From: Alsobacter metallidurans
GTDB taxonomy: Bacteria > Pseudomonadota > Alphaproteobacteria > Rhizobiales > Beijerinckiaceae
Assembly (NCBI RefSeq): GCF_014636935.1
Contig: NZ_BMES01000002.1
Coordinates: forward strand, 1,309,692 to 1,373,691
DNA: 64,000 bases
Reading direction: 5' to 3'
The notes beneath the pieces are model-generated. The model was not told where the DNA came from and did no database searches. It saw only the letters and a list, made by a program, of their open reading frames with translations. Below, piece by piece: positions 20,728 to 29,360 of the stretch (its first letter is position 1; the number at the start of each line of letters is the position of its first letter). The translations under genes were made by a program, and so were the position numbers.

Positions 20728-20865
20728 CTCTCCAGAGCCGCAGCCCGCTTAGTCTGGGCAGGGCTCTTCCTCCCTTTTCCGCCGGCGCATGGCGCGCCCA
20801 TCCGGAGCGACCGGAGATGACGGTGGGAAGATCCGCCCCTAGACTCGGCTCCCACAAAGACCGCG

Positions 20866-20901
20866 TTGACGCTCACGCGACAGTGATATATTACAGATAT
20901 A
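20866..20901 (+). promoter_or_regulatory. Candidate promoter and regulator site of the hydroxyproline operon
   Basis: TTGACG (20866-20871) and TATTAC (20889-20894) are separated by 17 bases, a plausible housekeeping promoter. Two direct copies of GATATA (20885-20890 and 20896-20901), exactly 11 bases apart, overlap the -10 region. A protein bound there would block the promoter. The divergent GntR protein is the obvious candidate, although FCD regulators normally bind inverted repeats. Confidence 0.45.
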
Positions 20902-20930
20902 CCAACCACAGCACAACAGGAGATGGCGAG

Positions 20931-21854
20931 ATGAGCAGCCAGAAGTGGGCCGGGGTCTTCCCCGCCGTGACCACCAAGTTCACCGCTGACGACCGTCTCG
21001 ACATCGCCGAGATGGAGCGCTGCTTCAAGCTGCAGCTCGACGCGGGCGTGCATGGCCTGATCGTGTGCGGCTCGCTGGGCGAAGCCTCCACGCTTGAGCC
21101 GGCCGAGAAGGTCGAAGTCCTGAACACCGCCATCCGGGTCGCGGGCGGTTCCGTGCCGGTGCTGCTGACAGTCGTGGAAGGCTCCACCCGCCGCGCCCAG
21201 GCACTTGCGGAAGCCGGCGCCAAGGCCGGCGCGGACGGCTTCATGATCCTGCCGGGCGTGCCCTACAAGTCCGACGCCCGCGAGACGATGGCCCACTACC
21301 GCGCGGTCGCGAAGTCCGGCGGCAAGCCGGTGATGATCTACAACAACCCGGTCAGCTACGGCGTCGACATCACGCCCGCGATGCTGGGCGAACTCGCCGC
21401 CGACCCGCTCTTCGTCGCCGTCAAGGAGTCCTCCGACGACGTGCGCCGCGTCACCCAGATCTTCAACGCCGTGGGCGACCGCTTCCAGGTCTTCACGGGC
21501 GTCGACAACCTGGCGCTGGAAAGCCTCGCAGTGGGCGCCGTCGGCTGGGTCGCGGGCCTCGTCTGCGCTTTCCCTGCCGAGACGGTCGCGATCTACGACC
21601 TGATGCGCCAGGGCCGCCTCGCCGAGGCGGTGGCGATTTACCGCTGGTTCCAGCCGCTGCTCGACCTCGACGTGTCGTCCAAGCTCGTCCAGAACATCAA
21701 GCTCGTCGAGGCGCTGGCCACCAACTCCAACGACCGCTGCCGCGCCCCGCGCCTGCCCCTGGTCGGCGAGGAGCGCGCCCGCGTGGAAGCCATCGTCGCC
21801 AAGGCGCTGGCCAACCGCCCGCAGCTCCCGGCCGCCAAGATCGCGGCGGAATAA
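20931..21854 (+). CDS. DHDPS/N-acetylneuraminate lyase family protein, probable 4-hydroxy-pyrroline-2-carboxylate deaminase
   Basis: The 307-residue (beta/alpha)8 aldolase-family protein has the conserved GSLGEASTL block, the catalytic Tyr in YNNPVSYG and the Schiff-base Lys in VAVKESSDD. In hydroxyproline clusters this family deaminates and dehydrates delta1-pyrroline-4-hydroxy-2-carboxylate to alpha-ketoglutarate semialdehyde. The start ATG 20931 is preceded by GGAGATGGCGAG. A frame opening at 20817 adds promoter DNA only. The dehydrogenase for the product semialdehyde is not in the window. Confidence 0.88.
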   Translation: MSSQKWAGVFPAVTTKFTADDRLDIAEMERCFKLQLDAGVHGLIVCGSLGEASTLEPAEKVEVLNTAIRVAGGSVPVLLTVVEGSTRRAQALAEAGAKAGADGFMILPGVPYKSDARETMAHYRAVAKSGGKPVMIYNNPVSYGVDITPAMLGELAADPLFVAVKESSDDVRRVTQIFNAVGDRFQVFTGVDNLALESLAVGAVGWVAGLVCAFPAETVAIYDLMRQGRLAEAVAIYRWFQPLLDLDVSSKLVQNIKLVEALATNSNDRCRAPRLPLVGEERARVEAIVAKALANRPQLPAAKIAAE

Positions 21855-21865
21855 CGCTGGGCCGG

Positions 21866-21995
21866 CCCCCTCATCCGACCTCGCTGCTTTCGGCCACCTT
21901 CTCCCCGTCGCCGGGGAGAAGGGAAGAGCCGCGCCGCACCCGCGAAGTGCCCCCTCTCCCCGGGACGGGGAGAGGGTTGGGGTGAGGGTCTTCGT
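21866..21995. repeat. Intergenic palindromic repeat, second copy
   Basis: This copy has the same composite as 12558-12725. A CCCTCTCCCCG stem (21952-21962) pairs with 21966-21976 around a three-base loop, preceded by a CTTCTCCCCG/CGGGGAGAAG hairpin and followed by a GGGTTGGGGTGAGGGT tail. It fills most of the gap between the deaminase and FAD dehydrogenase genes. Confidence 0.75.
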
Positions 21996-22016
21996 ACAAG
22001 ATAACCGAGAGCGCGC

Positions 22017-23249
22017 ATGAAGATCACCATCGTCGGAGCCGGGCTCGTCGGTCTCGCCAGCGCACATGCGTTGGCGGCCGAGGGGCATCGCGTCACGGTG
22101 ATCGACCGGGAGGGTCCGGCGGCGGGCGCCTCGCAGGGCAACGCCGGTTGGCTGGCGCATACCGATATCGACCCCATTGCGTCTCCCAAGATGCTGCGGC
22201 GCGTGCCGAAGTTCCTGCTCGATCCGCTTGGGCCGCTGGCGATCCGGCCGAGCTACCTGATCCCGATTTTACCGTGGTTGGCGCGGCTGGTCTGGGCCTC
22301 CCGGCCGGAGAACCTCGCCCGCTCGGTCGAGGCGCTGGTTTCACTCCAGAAGCTTGCGATGCCGGCCTGGACCAGGCTTTCCGGCGGGCTCGGGCTCGGC
22401 AAGCTGATCCACCGTCGCGGCGGGCTCTTCGTGTTCGACGACGAAGCCGCCTTCAGGCGCGCCAAAGGGCATTTCGCCAAGCAACGCGCGCTTGGCATCG
22501 CGTGCGACCTGCTCGACGCCGCCGAGCTGCGCCAGTTGGAGCCTGCGCTGAGCGACCAGATCGTCGCGGCCGCGTTTTTCCCCGACGCCGCCCATGTGAG
22601 CGACCCGCGCCAAGTCACGCAGGCGCTGTTCGACGCCGCGATGGCGCGAGACATTCACTTCGAGAAGGCCGACATCCGCGCGGTCGAGCCCGGCCCGCCC
22701 GTCCGCCTCGTCATGCGGTCGGGCGACACATTGACGGCGGACAGGGTCGTGATCGCGGCCGGGGCCTGGTCCAGGCCCCTCGCCGCCTCGCTGGGCGACG
22801 TTGTGCCGCTCGACACCGAGCGCGGCTACAATGTGAGCTTCCCGGGCGTCACGGGCCTGCTGTCCCGCCCGGTGTCGTTCGACGGCCAGGGCTTCGTCGC
22901 CACGCCACTCGACAGCGGATTGCGCGTCGGCGGCGCGGTGGAGCTCGGCGGGCTGGCGCTGCCGCCCAACCATGCCCGCACCCGCGCGCTCTACGCCAAG
23001 GCGACCCGCTACATCCGCGACATGCCGCCCTTCGAGAGCGGGTCCACCTGGATGGGGTTTCGCCCGTCCATCCCGGATTCCCTCCCGGTGATCGGCCCGG
23101 CGCGCGCTGCCCCGGACGTGATCTACGCGTTCGGCCACGGGCATTACGGCCTGACGCAATCGGCCGTCACCGGCGCGCTGGTCGCCGACCTCATTGCCGG
23201 TCGCTCGCCCCCGATCGACCTTGCGCGCTTCAGCCCGCAGCGGTTTTGA
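22017..23249 (+). CDS. FAD-dependent D-amino-acid dehydrogenase, probable D-hydroxyproline dehydrogenase
   Basis: The 410-residue flavoprotein of the DAO/DadA family has the dinucleotide fold ITIVGAGLVGLASAHALAAE with a second motif in AAGASQGNAGWL, and the C-terminal block GFRPSIPDSLPVIGPA, then FGHGHYGLTQSA. Between epimerase and deaminase genes the likely reaction is oxidation of cis-4-hydroxy-D-proline to pyrroline-4-hydroxy-2-carboxylate. Electron acceptor and membrane attachment cannot be told from sequence. It belongs to the same family as the protein at 34400-35641 but is clearly a separate enzyme. Confidence 0.88.
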   Translation: MKITIVGAGLVGLASAHALAAEGHRVTVIDREGPAAGASQGNAGWLAHTDIDPIASPKMLRRVPKFLLDPLGPLAIRPSYLIPILPWLARLVWASRPENLARSVEALVSLQKLAMPAWTRLSGGLGLGKLIHRRGGLFVFDDEAAFRRAKGHFAKQRALGIACDLLDAAELRQLEPALSDQIVAAAFFPDAAHVSDPRQVTQALFDAAMARDIHFEKADIRAVEPGPPVRLVMRSGDTLTADRVVIAAGAWSRPLAASLGDVVPLDTERGYNVSFPGVTGLLSRPVSFDGQGFVATPLDSGLRVGGAVELGGLALPPNHARTRALYAKATRYIRDMPPFESGSTWMGFRPSIPDSLPVIGPARAAPDVIYAFGHGHYGLTQSAVTGALVADLIAGRSPPIDLARFSPQRF

Positions 23250-23344
23250 TGGAAACAGCCGCGGCGCGGGCGTCCTTCTCCTCCTGGGAGAAGGCCACCG
23301 CCACTTCAAGTTGACTCATAAGCACCACACCCGGAACCAACCCC

Positions 23345-24355
23345 ATGGCGACCCACACGTTTTTCTGCGTCGACGGCCATACTTGCGGCAACCCGGTGCG
23401 GCTGGTGGCCGGCGGCGGGCCGCGGCTGGAGGGGCGCACCATGGTGGAGAAGCGCGCCCACTTCCTGGCGGAGTTCGACTGGATCCGTACTGGCCTGATG
23501 TTCGAGCCGCGCGGCCACGACATGATGTCGGGCGCGATTCTCTACCCGCCGACGCGTGAGGATTGCGACATCGCCTTCCTGTTCATCGAGACCTCCGGCT
23601 GCCTGCCGATGTGCGGGCACGGGACCATCGGGACCGTCACGATGGCGCTGGAGCGCGGGCTGGTTTCCCCGCGTGAGCCCGGCATTCTGCGCATCGACAC
23701 CCCTGCCGGCCTCGTGGAGGCGCGATACGAGCAGAACGGGCAATATGTGGACAGTGTCCGCATCACCAACGTGCCGTCCTTCCTCCACTCCCGGCAGATC
23801 GCCGCCGAAGTCGAAGGGCTGGGCGAAATCGTCGCCGACGTGGCCTATGGCGGGAATTTCTACGCCATCGTTGAGCCGCAGAAGAACTTCCCGGGCCTCG
23901 AACATGTCGATCCCTCCGACATCCTGCGCTGGAGCCCGAGAGTGCGGACAGCCTTCAGGGCGAAATACGACTTCGTGCATCCCGAGAACCCCGCCATCAA
24001 CGGCCTGTCGCACGTGCTTTGGACCGGGACGCCCACCGTGCCGGGAGCGCATGCCAAGAACGCCGTGTTCTATGGCGACAAGGCGATCGACCGGTCACCC
24101 TGCGGGACCGGCACCTCGGCCCGCATGGCCCAATGGGCCGCGCTCGGCCGCCTGAAAGTCGGCGACGAGTTCGTGCACGAATCGATCATCGGCACCCTGT
24201 TCAAGGGGCGCGTCGAGAAAGCGGTCCGGATGGGCGACTACGACGCCATCGTGCCGTCCATCGAGGGTTGGGCCCGCATGACCGGCTACAACACCATCTT
24301 CATTGACGATCGCGACCCGCTCGCGCACGGCTTTCAGGTGAAGGATCGCGGCTGA
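23345..24355 (+). CDS. 4-Hydroxyproline 2-epimerase (proline racemase family)
   Basis: The 336-residue protein has both catalytic cysteines of an epimerase: Cys90 in MCGHG and Cys253 in SPCGTGTSA. Dehydratase members of the family have Thr or Ser in the second place, so epimerase activity on 4-hydroxyproline is preferred. It would convert trans-4-hydroxy-L-proline to the D-isomer used by the dehydrogenase 95 bases upstream. Proline racemase proper remains possible; the hydroxyproline neighbours argue against it. Confidence 0.9.
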   Translation: MATHTFFCVDGHTCGNPVRLVAGGGPRLEGRTMVEKRAHFLAEFDWIRTGLMFEPRGHDMMSGAILYPPTREDCDIAFLFIETSGCLPMCGHGTIGTVTMALERGLVSPREPGILRIDTPAGLVEARYEQNGQYVDSVRITNVPSFLHSRQIAAEVEGLGEIVADVAYGGNFYAIVEPQKNFPGLEHVDPSDILRWSPRVRTAFRAKYDFVHPENPAINGLSHVLWTGTPTVPGAHAKNAVFYGDKAIDRSPCGTGTSARMAQWAALGRLKVGDEFVHESIIGTLFKGRVEKAVRMGDYDAIVPSIEGWARMTGYNTIFIDDRDPLAHGFQVKDRG

Positions 24356-24646
24356 CATATCAGCCCAGCGCGATCCGCATGGGGGCCTCCCGCCTTGCAT
24401 CGACTTGCGAGATTCCCGCCATACGGGTGCTCGCGCGCATGAATTCGTCTTCAAAGCCGCTATTGGCCGCGTTTTCTGCTTTTTGTCGGGATTGTGACCG
24501 CTGATCATTGTCGCCAAGCAGGGGCCTTGGTAAGACTTTGGTGAGAGTTAGCCTGGTCCGGGCATGCGCCTTGCTTGCCGGACCGAGCCGCCCTCTACGG
24601 CGCCGTCAGAGCGCGGGAGGGCGAAAGAGGGGAGTGGCGTTTCATC

Positions 24647-25561
24647 ATGGAAGTTTTCCTGCAGCAGCTCATCAATGGGCTGACGCTGGGGTCCATCTAC
24701 GGCCTGATCGCAATCGGCTACACGATGGTTTTCGGCATCATCGGCATGGTGAATTTTGCCCATGGCGACGTGTTCATGGTCGGCGGCTTCATCGCCCTCA
24801 TCCTCTTCATGGTCTTCACGGCCTGGCTCGGCGTGGCCGTGGTGCCCGCGCTGGTGCTGGTGCTGCTGCTCGGCATGGTGCTGACGGGCCTCTGGAACTG
24901 GACGATCGAGCGCGTCGCCTACCGGCCCCTGCGCGGCTCCTTCCGCCTCGCCCCGCTGATCTCGGCGATCGGCATGTCGATCTTCCTGTCCAACCTCGTG
25001 CAGGTCATCCAGGGCCCGCGCAACAAGCCGCTGCCCCCGATGATCCAGGGCAACTTCGTGCTCATGGGCGAAGGCTCCACCACGGTGGTTCTGGCCTACA
25101 AGCAGATCGTCATCATGGTCGTGACCGTGGTGCTGCTCGCCGTGTTCTGGTGGCTGGTGCAGAAGACGCCTCTTGGCCGCGCCCAGCGCGCCTGCGAGCA
25201 GGACCGCAAGATGGCGGCGCTGCTGGGCGTTGACGTCGACCGCACCATCTCGATCACCTTCGTGATCGGGGCGGCCTTGGCGGCCGTCGCGGGCGTCATG
25301 TACCTCATGTACTACGGCGTAGTGAACTTCTCGGACGGCTTCGTTCCGGGCGTGAAGGCCTTCACGGCAGCGGTGCTGGGCGGCATCGGCTCCTTGCCGG
25401 GCGCGGTGATAGGCGGCCTCCTCATCGGCCTCATCGAGACCATGTGGTCGGCCTATTTCACCATTGACTACAAGGACGTGGCGGCGTTCTCGATCCTCGC
25501 CATCACGCTGATCTTCCTGCCGACCGGCCTGCTGGGCCGGCCCGAAGTCGAGAAGGTCTGA
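24647..25561 (+). CDS. livH: Branched-chain amino acid ABC transporter permease LivH
   Basis: The 304-residue inner-membrane permease of the LivH type has about eight hydrophobic helices, the opening LQQLINGLTLGSIYGLIAIG, the GMVNFAHGD motif and the cytoplasmic loop ending FTAAVLGGIGSLPGAVIGG. It forms the channel with LivM for leucine, isoleucine, valine or related amino acids. The start at 24647 is set by family alignment; the open frame upstream to 24575 is not conserved-looking. It is the first gene of a tight liv operon preceded by a 291-base gap. Confidence 0.95.
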   Translation: MEVFLQQLINGLTLGSIYGLIAIGYTMVFGIIGMVNFAHGDVFMVGGFIALILFMVFTAWLGVAVVPALVLVLLLGMVLTGLWNWTIERVAYRPLRGSFRLAPLISAIGMSIFLSNLVQVIQGPRNKPLPPMIQGNFVLMGEGSTTVVLAYKQIVIMVVTVVLLAVFWWLVQKTPLGRAQRACEQDRKMAALLGVDVDRTISITFVIGAALAAVAGVMYLMYYGVVNFSDGFVPGVKAFTAAVLGGIGSLPGAVIGGLLIGLIETMWSAYFTIDYKDVAAFSILAITLIFLPTGLLGRPEVEKV

Positions 25562-25565
25562 GACC

Positions 25566-27131
25566 ATGGCCGCCACACTCGACGCACAGGTTCCCGTCCG
25601 CCCCGCGGCCGGCGCCCTCCTGTCCCGCGCCGTCCGCGAAGGCGGCTTCGCGGCGCTGATTACGCTGGGGCTCTCCTTCCCGATCCTCGCGCTGCGCACC
25701 GAGCAGAACATGGCCAACGAGCTCGTGCTCGTGCCGCGTTGGAGCTGGGTGGCGCTGCTCTGCATCGCGGTGTTCATCGCCCGCTTCGTGCAGATCTACT
25801 TCGACAACAAGCTCACCCGCACGCTGCTGGTGCTGGGGTGCTTCACCCTGCTCGGCGGGCTCGGGCGCGCCGTGAACGCGGCCTTCGACGGCTTCGCCGC
25901 CACCGTGTTCACCATCGGCCTTCTTCTGCTGATCGCCGGCATGGTTTGGGAGCGCCGGGTGGAGACCGCCGGCGTCACGACGCCGCTTTCCCCGGCCGCC
26001 AAGGCGCGCTGGGCGGTGGTCACCCGCTACGCCGGCCCGGTGGCGCTGGGTTTCCTGGCCGTCTACCCGATGGCCATGCTGGCGCTTGCGGGCCCCGGCG
26101 GGTCCATCAAGTGGATCGACAATTTCGGCATCCAGATCCTCATCTACGTGATGCTGGGATGGGGCCTGAACATCGTGGTGGGCCTCGCCGGCCTGCTCGA
26201 TCTCGGCTACGTCGCCTTCTACGCGGTCGGCGCCTACAGCTACGCGCTAATCGCCACCAAGGTGATCCCCGAGACCTTCCCGGCGCTCGGCGTCTGGGCC
26301 TTCTGGGTCTGCCTGCCGATCTCGGGCCTGCTGGCCGCCCTCTGGGGCATCATCCTCGGTTTCCCGGTGCTGCGCTTGCGGGGCGACTATCTCGCCATCG
26401 TGACGCTGGCCTTCGGCGAAATCATCCGCCTCGTGCTGATCAATTGGGTCGACTTCTCCAACGGCTATGCGGGCCTCTCCACCATCCCGCGGCCGAGCTT
26501 CTTCGGCATTCCGTTCAACGCGTCCGATACGGGCTTTGCGGCCGTGTTTGGGCTGGAGTTCAGCCCAATCTACCGAACGATCTTCCTCTACTACGTCATC
26601 TTCGCGCTCGCTCTGCTCACCGCTTACGTGACGCTGCGGCTGCGCAAGCTGCCGGTGGGCCGCGCCTGGGAGGCGCTGCGCGAGGATGAGATCGCGTGCC
26701 GGTCGCTCGGCATCAACACCACCAACACCAAGCTCACCGCCTTCGCGATCGGGGCGATGTTCGGCGGCTTCGCGGGCTGCTTCTTCGCCGCTCGCCAGGG
26801 CTTCATCAGCCCGGAGAGCTTCACCTTCATCGAATCCGCCCAGGTGCTCGCCATCGTGGTGCTGGGCGGCGCCGGCAGCCTCGTCGGCGTCGTGGTCTCG
26901 TCCATCGCGCTGGTCGGCGGCTTCGAGATCCTACGCGAGCTGGAATTCCTGAAGCAGATCTTCGGTGAGAGCTTCGACCCGGCCCAGTACCGGACGCTGC
27001 TGTTCGGCCTCGCGATGGTCGTCATCATGCTGTGGAAGCCGCGCGGCCTCGTCTCGACACGCGAGCCGACCGCCTTCCTGAAGGAGCGCAAGACGGTGTC
27101 GAGTTCGCTCGTGAAGGAGGGTCACGGCTGA
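25566..27131 (+). CDS. livM: Branched-chain amino acid ABC transporter permease LivM
   Basis: The 521-residue permease is longer than simple LivM proteins (about 320-430). About 170 N-terminal residues with extra hydrophobic helices precede the core that starts near GWGLNIVVGLAGLLDLGYVA. This matches the LivM type with a DUF3382-like N-terminal region. Core motifs FPVLRLRGDYLAIVTLAFGE and VVLGGAGSLVGVV are present. It starts four bases after livH and its stop shares a base with the livG start. Confidence 0.94.
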   Translation: MAATLDAQVPVRPAAGALLSRAVREGGFAALITLGLSFPILALRTEQNMANELVLVPRWSWVALLCIAVFIARFVQIYFDNKLTRTLLVLGCFTLLGGLGRAVNAAFDGFAATVFTIGLLLLIAGMVWERRVETAGVTTPLSPAAKARWAVVTRYAGPVALGFLAVYPMAMLALAGPGGSIKWIDNFGIQILIYVMLGWGLNIVVGLAGLLDLGYVAFYAVGAYSYALIATKVIPETFPALGVWAFWVCLPISGLLAALWGIILGFPVLRLRGDYLAIVTLAFGEIIRLVLINWVDFSNGYAGLSTIPRPSFFGIPFNASDTGFAAVFGLEFSPIYRTIFLYYVIFALALLTAYVTLRLRKLPVGRAWEALREDEIACRSLGINTTNTKLTAFAIGAMFGGFAGCFFAARQGFISPESFTFIESAQVLAIVVLGGAGSLVGVVVSSIALVGGFEILRELEFLKQIFGESFDPAQYRTLLFGLAMVVIMLWKPRGLVSTREPTAFLKERKTVSSSLVKEGHG

Positions 27132-28033
27132 TGTCGTCCGCCATCGCTTCCCCCTCCCCGGCCGTGTCGGCGGCCCCGCTGCTCCAGGTCGACCACCTCA
27201 CCATGCGCTTCGGCGGGCTCGTGGCGATCAACGACCTCTCCTTTGTGGCCCGCCGCGGCGAGATCACGGCCCTGATCGGTCCCAACGGCGCCGGCAAGAC
27301 CACCGTGTTCAACTGCATCACGGGCTTCTACAAGCCGACCGAGGGCATGATCACCCTCACGCATCCGAGCGGGGCCGATTTCCTGCTCGAGCGCCTGCCG
27401 GACTTCCGCATCAACTGGAAGGCCAAGGTCGCCCGCACCTTCCAGAATATCCGCCTGTTCCAAGGCATGACGGTGCTCGAGAACCTCCTGGTTGCTCAGC
27501 ACAACCCGCTGATGATCGCCTCCGGGATGACCATCCTGGGCGTGCTCGGGATCGGCGGCTACAAGGCGCGTGAAAAGGAAGCGATTGAGCGCGCCAAGTA
27601 CTGGCTCGACAAGATCGACCTCACCGACCGCGCCGATGACGCCGCCGGCGAGCTGCCCTACGGCGCCCAGCGCCGGCTCGAGATCGCCCGCGCGATGTGC
27701 ACCGACCCGGTGCTGCTGTGCCTGGACGAGCCGGCCGCCGGCCTCAACCCGCGCGAGAGCCTGGAGCTCAACACGCTCCTGCGCTCGATCCGCACTGACC
27801 ATGACACCTCCGTGCTGCTGATCGAGCACGACATGTCGGTGGTGATGCAGATCTCCGACCACGTTGTGGTGCTGGATTACGGCACCAAGATCGCGGACGG
27901 GGCGCCCAAGGACATCCAGAACGATCCCAAAGTCATCGCCGCCTATCTGGGCGTCGAGGACGAGGAGGTCGAAGAGGTCGAGGCCGAGGTCGAGACCGTC
28001 GCCGAACAGGTGGTTGCGGAGCAGACCCGATGA
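27131..28033 (+). CDS. livG: Branched-chain amino acid ABC transporter ATPase LivG
   Basis: The 300-residue ATPase has Walker A GPNGAGKTT, the LivG-type Q-loop FQNIRLFQGMTVLENL, signature LPYGAQRRLEIARA and Walker B LLCLDEPAAGLNPRE. The C-terminus has an unusual acidic tail of about 25 residues (VEDEEVEEVEAEVETVAEQ and on) beyond the normal end IAAYLG. The ATG overlaps the livM stop by one base (TGATG). Confidence 0.94.
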   Translation: MSSAIASPSPAVSAAPLLQVDHLTMRFGGLVAINDLSFVARRGEITALIGPNGAGKTTVFNCITGFYKPTEGMITLTHPSGADFLLERLPDFRINWKAKVARTFQNIRLFQGMTVLENLLVAQHNPLMIASGMTILGVLGIGGYKAREKEAIERAKYWLDKIDLTDRADDAAGELPYGAQRRLEIARAMCTDPVLLCLDEPAAGLNPRESLELNTLLRSIRTDHDTSVLLIEHDMSVVMQISDHVVVLDYGTKIADGAPKDIQNDPKVIAAYLGVEDEEVEEVEAEVETVAEQVVAEQTR

Positions 28034-28797
28034 GCGCCCTCGCGACCGACGCTCCCGCCGCCATCATTGCGCCCGGCCAGCCCTTGCTGACCGTGCGCGG
28101 GGTGAAGACCTACTACGGCAACATCATCGCGCTGAAAGGCGTGGACCTCGACGTCAACCAGGGCGAGATCGTCACGATCATCGGCGCCAACGGGGCCGGC
28201 AAGTCGACCCTGATGATGACGGTGTTCGGCTCGCCGCGAGCGCGCGAGGGCCGCATCACCTTCGCGGGGACGGACATCACCCAGATGCCGACGCACGAGA
28301 TCGCGCGCCTGCGGATCTCGCAGTCACCCGAAGGCCGGCGCGTCTTCCCGCGCATGACCGTCTACGAAAACCTGCAGATGGGCGCGTCGATCAACAACTT
28401 CGCGCATTTCGACGAAGACCTCGCGCGCATGTTCACGCTGTTCCCGCGACTCAAGGAGCGCGTGGACCAGCGTGGCGGCACGCTGTCGGGCGGCGAACAG
28501 CAGATGCTCGCCATCGCGCGCGCCCTGATGGCCCGGCCGAAGCTGCTGCTGCTGGACGAGCCTTCGCTTGGCCTCGCACCCTTGATCGTGAAGCAGATCT
28601 TCGACGCCATCCGCGAGCTCAACCGCTCGGAAGGCCTTACCGTCTTCCTGGTGGAGCAGAACGCCTACCATGCGCTGAAGCTCGCGCATCGCGGCTACGT
28701 CATGGTCAACGGCGTCATCACGATGTCGGGCACCGGGCGGGCGCTGCTCGCCGACCCACAGGTGCGCGCCGCCTATCTCGAAGGCGGCCACCACTAG
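28030..28797 (+). CDS. livF: Branched-chain amino acid ABC transporter ATPase LivF
   Basis: The 255-residue second ATPase of the importer has Walker A GANGAGKST, the LivF-type ISQSPEGRRVFPRMTVYENL, signature LSGGEQQMLAIARALM and Walker B LLLLDEPSLGLAP. It begins with an ATGA overlap on livG, so livM, livG and livF are coupled. LivF pairs with LivG as the nucleotide-binding heterodimer. Confidence 0.95.
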   Translation: MSALATDAPAAIIAPGQPLLTVRGVKTYYGNIIALKGVDLDVNQGEIVTIIGANGAGKSTLMMTVFGSPRAREGRITFAGTDITQMPTHEIARLRISQSPEGRRVFPRMTVYENLQMGASINNFAHFDEDLARMFTLFPRLKERVDQRGGTLSGGEQQMLAIARALMARPKLLLLDEPSLGLAPLIVKQIFDAIRELNRSEGLTVFLVEQNAYHALKLAHRGYVMVNGVITMSGTGRALLADPQVRAAYLEGGHH

Positions 28798-28861
28798 CCC
28801 CGCACGATGGTCGAGCGAGCCGCCGCGCTGCGCTCGACCCCGCCCTAGCTCCGAGGAAACC

Positions 28862-29221
28862 ATGCAAGGCGTTCTTTACGAGGAAAGCTCCATCGGCCTG
28901 TTCCTCCTGGTGTCGGTGATCATGGGAGGCGCGGCCGCCTGGGCGTCGGGCAAGTCCATCGCGCAGACCTGGCGTCCGGCCTGGATGGTGGTCCCCTACA
29001 TGCTGATCCTCGGCATGGCGGTCCGCTTCATCCACTTCGCGCTGTTCGAGGGCACGCTGCTGTCCGGGCACTATTACGTGGTCGACACCATCCTGCTGCT
29101 GATCGCCGGCGGCCTTGGCTTTCGCTACAAGCGCACCCAGCAGATGACGACCCAGTATCGCTGGCTCTACGAGAAGACCGGGCCTTTCAGCTGGCGCGAG
29201 CGCAGCGCCGCAAACGCCTGA
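28862..29221 (+). CDS. Small conserved membrane protein of the liv operon (DUF6867-like)
   Basis: The 119-residue protein has three hydrophobic segments (about residues 11-32, 42-62 and 70-85) and a basic C-terminal end with TTQYRWLYEKTGPFSWRER. I recognise it as the small membrane protein that follows livF in many Hyphomicrobiales liv operons, probably DUF6867, though the family number is from memory. It sits between livF and the binding-protein gene. No activity is known; an accessory role in the importer is inferred from position only. Confidence 0.75.
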   Translation: MQGVLYEESSIGLFLLVSVIMGGAAAWASGKSIAQTWRPAWMVVPYMLILGMAVRFIHFALFEGTLLSGHYYVVDTILLLIAGGLGFRYKRTQQMTTQYRWLYEKTGPFSWRERSAANA

Positions 29222-29360
29222 AAATCGCTCGAAAATTGGCTGGCGAAGGCTTTGCTTTTCGGATGACACCCACTGGAAAAGGCGCAATGATCCGCCACCC
29301 ACGTGCGGAGTTCTCCGGGAAACCGGGTCCCACGGGACCATCGACCAGAGGGGAAGATCA

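Noticed and set aside
20613-22160. 515-codon minus-strand frame over the deaminase gene and repeat
   Set aside because: The plus-strand DHDPS-family gene and the palindromic repeat explain this DNA.
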